From NCBI GenBank assembly GCA_948470475.1, contig OX419345.1, forward strand, positions 22,446,500 through 22,510,499: a stretch of 64,000 bases of DNA, written 5' to 3'. This stretch comes from Galaxea fascicularis. Taxonomy: Eukaryota; Cnidaria; Anthozoa; Scleractinia; Euphylliidae. The translations under genes were made by a program, and so were the position numbers. This document shows positions 10,217 to 22,200 of this stretch, piece after piece. Within the stretch, counting starts at the first letter, position 1; every line of letters starts with the position of its first letter. The notes under the pieces are model-generated. The model worked only from the letters and a program-made list of their open reading frames with translations. It was not told the DNA's origin and did not search any database.

Positions 10217-13200
10217 GTAAGTACATAGCTAACACCATAGTCTTAACAATTATTAAAACTGTACTACGGGTGTAAGATTTACAGGAACCCGAGCATATTT
10301 ACGCGCCAAATGGAGACTATTGTTTTTATATACCTGCTGCGACAAATATGGTCAACGAATGCGTCAGCAATAACCAAGAAACCAAGAAAGCGGAATTAGC
10401 TGGAATTAAGTTTTCCCTCGAAACCGTTAGGCATTGAAATATCACGTCTTGCAGCGGAATTCATTTGGTTTGGACCAGCTTTGCGGACATAATGTTCCAG
10501 TTCATCATAATTAATTGAAATTGTGTTTTCATTTTGATCAAAGTCGCACGTACACGGCCCTACACGGCACCTTTGTTTGAATGGATTAAAAATTCACTTC
10601 CTTCGGCTCGTATATCCATGTGAAAGACGTCCCATCAACTTGAAGCAAAGATTGAAATAATTTTTTGTGAGACTATTGGCCATTTACAGCTCAGAGCATG
10701 TAAAGAGCAGGTTTTGCAGAGGCGAAACTTGATTCTTCTGCGTTCTTCTCGGAGAGGGAGTTTCATTAAATTCATTCAACTTTGCTCGGCGAAAGGTTTC
10801 GTTGGACAAATGCCTCCTTTATTTCGTAACGCCGACTTGGTTATGACCATTTCATATCCAGTATGGCCATGTAGAATAGCGGTTTTATTAAAATACCTAG
10901 GACGTATTATTGATTATTTGAACAAAAAAGTGAAAGAAAGAAATGCAAGGAAAGAGAAAGCCGAAAAAAAAAAAAGCATTTGTCGATCACGTGACTGAAC
11001 GAAAAGGGCGCGAAAACCGGCGCGAAAACCTTTCAATGTGTTGCCACGTACGTTTCTCGGCATAGTTGAATGGATCTAACGAAACTATCCTAGAAGAACG
11101 CAGAAAGTTAATTTTTGGAAATGGTAATCTATATGTTGACTATAAACTGTATTAAATAGTCAGCGTTCCGTAAAAAATTATTTCTTCATTGCTTAAAGAG
11201 AATGGAAGGGCTCTTACATATAGGAGCCGAGGAAAGCGAATTTGTAATCCATTCACGGGCAAACAAAGGCGCCATGTGCGAATTTGATAAAAATGAAATG
11301 GAACATTAGCTCACCAAAACCTGTCGGAAACAAGATACCCGGCTGAGGGATAAGCAAGGTAGATAGTTATACAGGTATGCTTCAAGTGATGGCTATAAAT
11401 TTAAAATTTGTCTGATGCGTGGACCCACAGTCGAACAGAATAACAAAAACAAGGGAAACAATGATTCTTCTCATTCTTACAAACATCGTATTTGCTGAAT
11501 TAGAAGTTCGAAGCTGTGATTGCTCGTATGTTGCACCAAGTGCATGTAAAGTAACGTTTTTCGGTTAAAAATGCCGATCCTTCGAAAGATTTTCAACACT
11601 AAGCTTAAGTGCTGCTGCAAACTTAAGTTGAAGTAGTGGTTGTTCAGTTTGTTTTGAACAGACTGGCCCAAGAACAAATTTACATAAGCTTTCTTGTGAC
11701 GCGTCTTGTTGAATATATTTTTCCATTTTTTTTTAGAGAAGTTCATACCTCTTACGGCAAATCAGAAAATGAAAGTGCTTCATAAAAATACAAATCAATG
11801 CGCAGTACAAGCAGACAACTTATAGACTTTAAACATAACACTCCTTTAGACAGAGATAGTTAAATTTCCAAATTTTCAAATAAAATAAAATATATCTGTT
11901 GCCAATTAAGAATTTCCCAAAAAATAAACTTGAAGGTAAAGAGAACTCTACTCCTTAAAATATAAATGTAACAAGTATTTCTATTCTTTTTCTTTTCACA
12001 GCAAAGCCAACGAAAGCTCAAGGTAATACTACAAAGGGGCGAAGGCAACTGTTTCACCGTGTAAACGTGTATTATGGACCCGCGTTATTTTTTGCGCCTT
12101 GCGTAAGCTTGCATTTAGAACAACCAACGAGATACGTGCTTCTCTGACTTAGTTGAAGAAGGAAAGGGAAAACAAACTTTATCACTGACTAGAACAAACT
12201 GGTGACAACACTTTAATATCAAATGAAGACTGATCTTCGCAAACTTCATTCGATTTCATTTCCGCAGTTCATATGTGAGTCATTTCATATACATCACTCA
12301 CACACTTTAAAATATTAAACTGTTGCTTATCAATTATTCTTTCCCATGTTGTTCTTATTATACCTTGGCAGCTTGTAATGCTAAACTAGATTTGGCTTTC
12401 CTGATCGACGGATCTTCTAGTGTCGAAAGATATGGTGTTGGTAACTTTCGAAGAGTCATCGATTTTGTCCGAGGTCTTACAATGGGCTTCGCTATTTCCC
12501 GAACAAACACCCAGGTGTCGCTGATTGTCTACGGAACAAGACCGAAAATCATCTTCGGCTTTCGCAGGTTAGCATCGAGAGATAACTGATCGAAGTTCCT
12601 TCTGTTCTTTTATTTGTGTATCCAGTTTTTTCCTTTAGGATTGACTACATTCTTAGTTTTGTCACAAAACTCTCTAGGTCATAAACGGGTAAGTTTCTAA
12701 AACACATGTGGTACTGCGTCGGTGAGGCTGCGTGAAAAAAGAATTTGGTTTTATTAACAGAGTTGATGGAAGTAAATTGGTCACCATGAAGAGATTTGAA
12801 TGCTGTCGTCTTTAGGTTTAGCCCTTCTTCTAAGCAACTGTAGGTTGACTGCGGTACTGAGCTGTACAAATCGTACATTCACTACCAGAGAAAACACTTT
12901 AGGGAAAGCCAGTTTAATCAAGCTCTAGTGATTGTATTTATTTAATTCCAGATACCAAAGTAACTCGCAGCTGTTCAAGGCCCTTAATCGCCCCATCTAC
13001 TACCCAAGGACAGGGGCTAGGACCGGCCGCGCCCTTGGGAGCGCTTACAGAAGGCTGATTAGGAGAAGCCGACGATCACGTGCTCCAAAGGTTATAGTTG
13101 TTATTACTGACGGTCGTTCCTTGGATGACGTACATTTAGTTTCCAAACAATTGCGAGCCCGTGGTATCACAATCTTCTCGGTAGGAGTGGGAAGGAATTT

Positions 13201-16200
13201 CGACGCAAGGGAGCTGGATTCCATGGTAACTGATCCGGACCATGTGTTTACGTCAGATTTTAAGCAGCTGCAATACATCACCAACGATCTCAGGGAAGCC
13301 ATTTGTATGGGTAAGTATTCACTCAGAAAATACTTGGTTTGGGGTGCAACCTATTGTTCTAAAAGTGACTGAAATGCATTGCGAGAAAAATAATAATTAC
13401 TTGAGAAGAGAGTGCTATGTCATAGCAACAACAAAGCTTGCTGAACCGAAGCTAAACCATACGAGACAGTATTACTTTTGTTTTTAGGTGCCGGTGGTAC
13501 TCTTACTGTATCTTCGCTACAACCGTGTGTATGCGAGCCAACAAAACCTGTGGGACCACCAAAACCAGGTGTGTATACCCTTATAATAAGGCTTTTTTTT
13601 ACTAGGAGTGATAAATAACCGGCGGCCACAAGAGTACACAATTTTAAAATGTTAACCCAAAACACAAATTGAACTGTACACGAAGCCATCTCGCTCGGCC
13701 TCAACAAAATTTTTCGGGAAAGGGAAAAAGCATTTATGCCAAACACTAAACCATCGTTCACCACCAAATTAAGTACTTTATTTCTAGTTACACACGCGTA
13801 ATGAAAATGTGAAGCTTGTGGGATGTGGCTTGTAGTGACAAGAAAACCTCACAAATAAATGTGTCTAGGTAACCTGAAAGCCATTCATTGGGCACTATGG
13901 CTCACTAATTTGTGAGGTATTCTCTAAGCCACATCCCACAAGCTTCACATTTCCATTGCTTATTTTCATGTGGGTACTTGAGCCCAGGTATTAGCTACGA
14001 AATGCTGATGAAGCCTGATAAGGCCGAAACAGCTGTACATGGCTGTTAATGCTCGGGATCAAACTTATGGTTGGTAGATATAAGGGGTAATGCCCGCAAC
14101 ACGTGACCACAGTGCCCAATGGGTGACTTTCAGCTTACCTAGATACACAAACTATAACGTTGACAAAAGAATTTAAACAAATATTATGAGAAGACGAGCG
14201 CTGCTAAAAATTCAGGTGAAACGAGGCTATTTTTAAGCTAACATCCATCGATTGTCTTCAAAGTCAGAAGCCCATTGTTGTCAATCTTATTATTTTCACG
14301 TTAGTAATAACTAAAAACAGGATATTGAAGGAATTTACCTGTTTTTCTGTAGTTACGACGCCAACAAAGAAACCGGGAACTCCCGGAGGACCAGGAAGCC
14401 CCGGAGGCCCAGGGGGACCGGGTGGACCTGGAGGGCCAGGAGGACCGACAACAGCAAAACCTGGAAAACCAACAAAACCAACTAAAGCACCGCCAGGTAA
14501 TTTTCACAATTTCTATGAATTCTACAGAAACAGTCAACGCTAGTGTCTGCAGAATAAAGGTAAACCAGCCTTAGTTTAGTTGTTTCAGATTGGAGTTCGT
14601 AAAGGGCCAATCCAACTTTTCTACTTTGAATCCTTTATCATTGAAGTTCACCATATCTGATTGCATTACAATCCAAGTGCATATGATTCAATATGTGTTA
14701 AGAAAACGGGAATTAGTTCCAAATGGAATTTTTGTTGCTTTTTTATGGTGTATGGTCGAAATGGAAGAATTGCAAAAGGTAATTTAAAATGTAGCTTATC
14801 CGTATTTCGTGTTCCTTTAAAGGTAAACCTAATGGGCCGGGAGGTCCAGGAGGACCAGATGGTCCAGGAGGTCCCAATGGACCGGGAGGTCCCGGAGGGC
14901 CAGGTGGACCAGGGGGACCTGGAGGCCCTGGGGGGCCTGGTGGTCCAGGAGGCCCTAAGACAACGGCAAAACCTGGGAAACCAACAAAGCCTACGAAACC
15001 CCCAGGGACACCTGGTGGTCCTGGGGGACCTGGAGGTCCAGGAGGGCCTGGTGGTCCAGGCGGCCCTGGGGGCCCAGGAGGACCCGGACGTTATCGCGTT
15101 CCATCTAAGTTAACAAGATTCGGCCTGTCGCGAACAAAAATGCCGGGGGCACTGAAAGTGTTCATCGCTAGAGGTAAAATATAAGGTTATTATCAACTTT
15201 AGATTAACTGGTTGCAGTCATGAGTTACGCGAAATCAGGAAAAAGAAAAGGCAGTAAATTTAACTCAAGTAAGAATGGACAGACAAGTGGTCACATTACC
15301 AAAATAACTCGCAATAGTTATCGATACTTTAACCATAGCAAAAAGCCATGAAGTAACCACAACCACTGGCGAAGTGACGATCGCCGGAGTTATGTTCATT
15401 CCGGCATCCTGAGTCTCTTCGTGTTCCTCTTGCTTTGAAAAACATGCCTTGTTATCACTATCACAAGGGGGCAAACCTAGTACGAAGTGATAACCAAAAA
15501 GAAAGGTGTAATGAAACATAACATTGACAATATTTGTTTTATTAGGCAAATTTGACTACCTCATGTCAAGAAATGCTTTTACTGTCGAAATGAACCCTTA
15601 CAACATCGTTAAATGGTGACTCTTCCTTGGCTGTTGAGTACCCCAACAATGAAATGTTCAACACTAAGTTGTTGCTTGCCAAAAAACATTTTAAAAGTTG
15701 TTCTTTTGTAATAAATTTCTTGTGCCCTGATTCAAAGGAAGCCGCGGGTTACCGAGACTCAGGCCTCGACCGCGCATCAGACCTCGGCCCAGATCTCGAC
15801 CAATACCAATGCCAGGTAATGATACAGGGATACATTTGTGATCTAAAGGAAACGATAGGGTTTCACCATTGAATAAGGCTCCGCCGATGTTTATCGCTTG
15901 TCACGAAGAGTAATAAGAGTATAAATATAGAGTTATCTTTTAGGGAAAAGGTCATGTCTTGCAGCAACCAAAGTTCAATACACAGCTATGGAAGAAAAAT
16001 AGCATACTTTTGCTTTTTTCAAATAAGTGACACTTTCTATACTTGAAGGATATGAGAAGGTCTTCCGAGGATTTTCGAATTTTGTCGAAGATAACCAGGA
16101 CTTTCAAAAGATTAGAAAAAATAACCGAAGGTTTTTTAAAAGCATAAAATTTTGTGATGTAGGCGATGTTTGCGATCCGCAGGAGTGGGACTAGCATTCA

Positions 16201-19200
16201 ATGCATGAAGTTGGAAAACTACAATAAGCTGGAGTAAAGGCTGTTGACAAGAGTCTTAGTACTTAACTGAAGTTATTCGTTTGGTTTAGGACGCAGGTCA
16301 TTCCAGTGTATTGGACTTTACAAAACACCCCCGAGAAGGATTCTGGGATCACCTGTCAGGAAGTTCAAGAACCGGCTGTACGCGCGAAAGCACTGTGAAA
16401 AAATAGCCAAATATGGAAGATATCAGGCTTTCGCGTTACGATATGGTCGCTACTGCTATGTTGGTCGGTTCCCTAACAGAAAATTCACAAGGTATGGTCG
16501 TAGCCGATCCAGAAGAGCAGGTGCCTTGAAAGTATTCCTCTGGACATCGGGTAGTGTATTAAATTTGGCCTTATACTTGACAAGTTTTCAGATTATTGGA
16601 GGCTTACTTACCATTAAACCTACGGTATCAATTCGGTAACATTCATAACGATGACAATAGATATCAATCGATAGAAACAGATGAAGATGAATTTTGCGAC
16701 AGATAACGTGATCTTGTACAACTTTTGGCCATATTAATGGCTATCGATTGTTGTCGATTTTCTTTGATTGTGATCACTTTGGATCGCCTTTTTGTACACA
16801 AACGCAAAACTTCTTTTGAGCCATTAACACTTCACTTCCATTTTTTAATTTACTGGTCAGATGATCTATTTGTCAGCAAACCAAAAGCCCTTGAACTGGA
16901 TATGTTCGCCTACATTTAGATTATGATATTTGAAAGCCGATCGTCGTTTCAATCATGTGGTGTGTCACACCATCAGCTCAACGAAGTGAGTCTATCAATC
17001 AACAAAGACTTCCACTTATTTTCAGGCGATCTGCCACCTAGGTCCAGGCCACGAATTAGACCTCGTCCTCGACTCAGGCCCTTCATACCAGGTATATATT
17101 TCTCCAACTGTTTTCCTCCTTCAGTGCAGTTGTTGTTCAAACAGAATTCAGCTAAAACTTCATCTAAAATACTTAAAAGCTTTGAACTTAAATAACTCAA
17201 CGATATGATGTGATGAAATGAAAGGAAAGGTTAGAAGAACTCTTTTTGTTAAAACTTTTCTAAAGGAAGAAGAAGAATGGGGTATCGCTACATAGGAAGG
17301 TACCGTACTCCGTCGAGACTGGGACGAACTGCCCTTACCGTCAGGCGCCGAAATTCTGCTGTAAGTGCGTGTTTCCGTTTGGCTCGCAAACGGCGTCAAA
17401 GAGCTTTTGCCATCCGCGGTGGAGTTCAGTGTTACCTTTCCAGCATGACATCCGCCAAGTTCACAAGGCGAGGAAAGACTCGACTTGGAGGTCTCAAGGT
17501 CTATCTTGTATCAAAAGGTTTGTTGGACTCTCAAACTATACGCATGCTTCTACTAGCAAACTTCAAGCAGTGGCATTAAATGAACTCTCTCATGAAGACT
17601 TCTTTACAACAAGCCTGTTTTAAGGTTCGATAGTCAGCACCGAAGTTTTGAAACACCAGCTCAGTTTGTAGCAACCTGCGCAAACGTTTTCTGTGACTAA
17701 TATCGGAGTTATGTGATCGTTAATTAAATAATAACCTGCATTTATTCGGTAAACAAGTTTCTGACTCCAATACTTGCAAAATCGTATGCTGCTTGAAGTA
17801 ACGTAATGTAATGTAATGTAATGTCAAACTTTATTTAGACACGGAGAATCATCAGTTAAGCTAAAAGTAAAAAACTAAAACTCATTAAAACTGTTTTACA
17901 TGATTGCCGTGTGGGAATCCGATATCTCAGATACCTTCTTAATACCCCGTTTACATTGCCCAATAGAACCAACGCTTTTTAAATCTTGGGGCAAGTTATT
18001 CCACAAACAAGCCCCGCTATAACAAAAGCTTCGTTTCATGTCATGTCTTCATAGCCTGAGTAATAAACTGGCAAACAAAACCATTAAAATATTTATAGTG
18101 GGATATATGATGTATGCTCTGGGTCTCGTTAAATACGAGCTTTCATGTCGTCGACATGCTTACGCTAATGATACTCATTTTCAGGTTCGATTAGTCCAAG
18201 AATTCGTCCCCGACCCAGGCCCCGCAGACCTCGGATTAGGCCAAGACCTGTTCCCAGGCCTTTACGGCGAGTATGGAACTACCGCAGGGTTGGTACTTTT
18301 AGAATTCCCAGGGACCGGTCCTCGCCAGGCCGCAAATACCTAGGGACAATAAATCCCAGGGTAAACCCAGCGAAACAATGCTCTCTGATGGCTCGAGAGA
18401 AACGCTTCCGATATTTCGGTCTGAAAGGAAGACGCTACTGTTATGGCGCATACTCACAGAGGCCACTGACCCGATATGGGCGAACAACTAGCCTTCGTGG
18501 TATTAATGTTTACAAGATTGGAAGAGGTTAGCATATGCGTAATCATAAAAAACTGGATTAATCTATAAATAGATATATTTTTCTCAAGCCAAGCTAACAT
18601 ATCTAAGGTCCCCCAACGCTTCCAAAGAAGCTTATGTTGTGTAAACTAAGGCTGGCAACTCTTTTTCCTCTCCAGGCCGCCTCAGACCGAGACCGCGAGC
18701 ATCAGTCTGGTACTACCGCTACATTGGCCGCTTCAGGTCACTAAGCTCAAGGGGCCTGGGTCAGTATGTTGTAAGAATGAAGGGAAAAAACAAAGTGTAT
18801 GAATGTGCGCGTCGCGCCAACAAGATGGGATACCGTGCCTTCGCACTACGTAACGGAGGGGACTGTTACGTTTCAAGGTCGAAACGACGGTATTCGAGCA
18901 AGCAACGCGTGTTTGGACGGTTCAAAGCAAGTTCTGGTGGACCACGTGTCATAGATGCTTACGTCATTGGAAAAGGTTAGTTCCCAGAACTCCGTTTTGA
19001 TAACAAAGTATTATACTACTTCCTTCAAAAGAATATCCAGTTATATTGAACCAACCTTCTTTTTTTCAGGGCCCTACAAGCCTCGCCCCAGGCCACGTAA
19101 AGGTGGCTCCATCTGGCATTATCGTTGGCTGGGACGCTTCCGATCACTTAAAGGAAACGGTTTGGGCAAAAGATTAGGAAGAGTAACAGGAAGGAAAAAA

Positions 19201-22200
19201 GTGTTTAATTGTGGTCTCCTTGCGAGACACTTGGGTTACAAAGCATTCGCTCTTCGCAGTCGTGGTGTATGTCATGGCACACGCTCATCAAGAACCTACA
19301 CAAGCAAACCAGTGATTAAGGGCCGCTCCAGAGCTGGAGCTGGAGGGTCACGCTTTATTGATGCTTATCTCATTGGAAGAGGTAAAACATAATCCCATGT
19401 TCATCATCATGGACATTTTACCCACGGGGAGGATTAAACGAATGACTAACGCGAAACTAGTGTGTCAGGAATGAAAACTGCTCTTACAACAGAAGCACAA
19501 CAAGAAAGATGAATAAAGAAGCCTCTAAGTAATGAGGGCAGATCATAAATTAACATCCTTAACGTACATAGCTAAAAGACTCATAACATTTTTCTCATTT
19601 GTAGGTCCCTACACACGCCCAAGCAGAAAAGGCAAGCTTTGCTTTTATTATGAAGTCTTTGAAATTAAATTGTTGACGACACAGGGCACCCAAAGGACAC
19701 ATGATCACTTTTAAGCTACTCTTAGCTATATTTAGGTTTTTGTCCATTATTTTTTCCATATTTGTCAAACTGTAAGGGCGACTGATATAAGGGCGTCATA
19801 TGAGCCATTATTTACTAATATATTTCTCAGAGTGAGAGCAATTCTCACACTACAACTGATGGACATAATTGAGAAAAAAACAATAGGTAACATTTGTGGG
19901 ATTCTAAATGTGTTGCTAGCAAAATGATTAGCTTTCTGTCAACGTTTTCGTTAATTATGTCGCCTGCGTTTTTTGGCTCCTTTGATTATCGATGATATTT
20001 TTATGCCTTCTTGTAGGTTCGCGTGCTCGATCAATGAATGAAGAACGAAGAAGAAGACAGCGAATAAGAGTAAGAAGGAGAAAGGCCAGACGAAGGCGAC
20101 GGGACAGAGCTCGAAAAGCTAAAACCAGAAGACTGAAGCGAAGATTGAGGAGACGTGTGTTAACGCTGAAAGGTTTGAAATGGAAGATTCGCGTTGCAAC
20201 CAATCGAATGAAGCGTATAAGACTGCTAGGAAATGCTAAGCGACTAAAAGCAGCGGGCAAAGTGCGACGTATCCTCACAAGAAGGCTGATGCGAATGAAA
20301 ACAAGAATTCGTGCACGCAAGTTGAGACTTAGGCGGCGATATTATCGACTGCAAGCATCAAAACGCCGAGCGAGAATACAGCGAGCAAGAAGAAAAGCTA
20401 TCAAGATCCTGCAAATAAGAGCGAACCTGCGCTTACGAAGACTGAAGCTATTGGCTAGGAGGAGGCTTGCGCGCGCATGGAGACTGGCCAGATTACGGCT
20501 CATGAGAAGGTATAGAATGATGGCAAAGCTGCGTGCAAGACAGAGAGCACAAAGGAGAAAAATGATTGCATTAGCCAAGAAAAGAATGCGCTTACTTCAA
20601 CGAAGAGTTCTCCTGAGACAACGAGCGATGCAGGCAAGACTCCAAGCAATGACGCGGAGAGCAGCCAGACTACGAATGCTTCAATTTCGAATTAAGGCTC
20701 GACAGAAAAACACAACCTTTCAACTCTCCAAGACCAGAAAAATACTTACCACTATATCACAACAAATGTCTTATTACCGACGTATACGGCGTAATTACAT
20801 TTTGAAGCGCTTGCAAGTTCTGAGACGATATCAGATGAAAAAGGCCAGCAGGCTAAGGCTGAGGTGGTTCAGGTACCAAAGACAGACAGCTGATGTCCGA
20901 CAAAGACAACGATTACTGGCTCTGAGAAAAAAACGTACGGCCAGAGGAATGCGTGAATACCAAAAGAACGTCAAGGCGTGGTTCAAGAAACAACAACAGA
21001 AACTTACCACGTTCGTGGTAAGAACACGAACAAGCCGAAGTAAGTAAACATCTCTCTAAAATGGGCCGACATACCGTGGCATGAACGACATATTGGTTTC
21101 TTGTTATATACATCTGTCCTTCAAATAAATATAAATATTATATATTTTTTTCTGGTTGCAATATATATATATATATATATCTAGAAGATTAGAAGGGTGA
21201 TACTCACATCGTTCTTTTCTTCTTTGCTCTCGAGAACAAGTCTGAAATATCGTTTAAGGTCTTCCTTCAATAGACAATGCCTATGAGAGATAACGGTTAA
21301 CAACTCACTTTTGATTAGAAATGGGCTCTGTGACCTTGAAGTTAATTGTTATTTTTCTTATATCATTATTATTTGACGCTTGCTTTATGTTTTTAAAGCT
21401 GGAAAAAAGAGAGAGGAAATTCTGTCAAAGAAACTGTCGTCAAAGAAAACCAAGGAACCACCAAGGGCTGTGGAAGGCACGGGTGAGATAACAATGGATA
21501 AAGAAAAGAAGACAAATTACCAGACCCACTACATTCTGTAAAGCTTTGTTAGTTCTATATTTTTGGAAAACGTCATGCTAAAATACACAGTAACAGGAAA
21601 CGGGGAGAGCAATCGCTCACGGGCAAGTTTCAAATTATTCTTGATGACTTGGGTTGTAATTTCCACTTATATCATAACCCACCGTGGAATAAGCAAGCTT
21701 GGTCTTGCTATTTGTAAAACTTTTGTGTTTAGGGAGGGTAAGTGAAGAAAACAAGAATAATTTATTAAACGATACCAGTGCGTGAGCTATGCGGTCTGCA
21801 GGGTTGGTGAATTACATGCTGTAAAATCAGTGTTCCATCTGTAGAAACCAGAGGTAAAGATTTCAATCATGAATCAGTGTAAAATATATATATAAGGAAT
21901 GAACTTAAATTCCCGCATAAGTATTAATGAAAATAATATTTTTGCTGCTTTCTCAAACAACAGCTTTAAAGATTCCTGACCTTTTCTGGTCATTTGAAGA
22001 TTCAGCTGGTGGAGTATCCCATGATGCTATACACAAGACTGTAGCGCGGTTTCTGGGAGGCGCGAAAGTTGTCTCAACAAGCGCTCGCGGACATGTAGCC
22101 AGCACCAGCACTGCAAGGGGATGGATATCGCTTGGAGATTACAAAGGTAATACAAGTAATGATATGCATCCTATTGAACGGGAAGTTTAACCAAACTACT

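Noticed and set aside
14661..15113. 150-codon frame over the GPG exon in another phase
   Set aside because: It reads the Gly-Pro-Gly repeat out of frame and begins inside the intron; the frame used is fixed by both splice phases.
19955..20578. Long minus-strand frames opposite the Arg-rich exon
   Set aside because: Leu/Ser/Phe-rich shadows created by the skewed Arg/Lys codons of the real exon.
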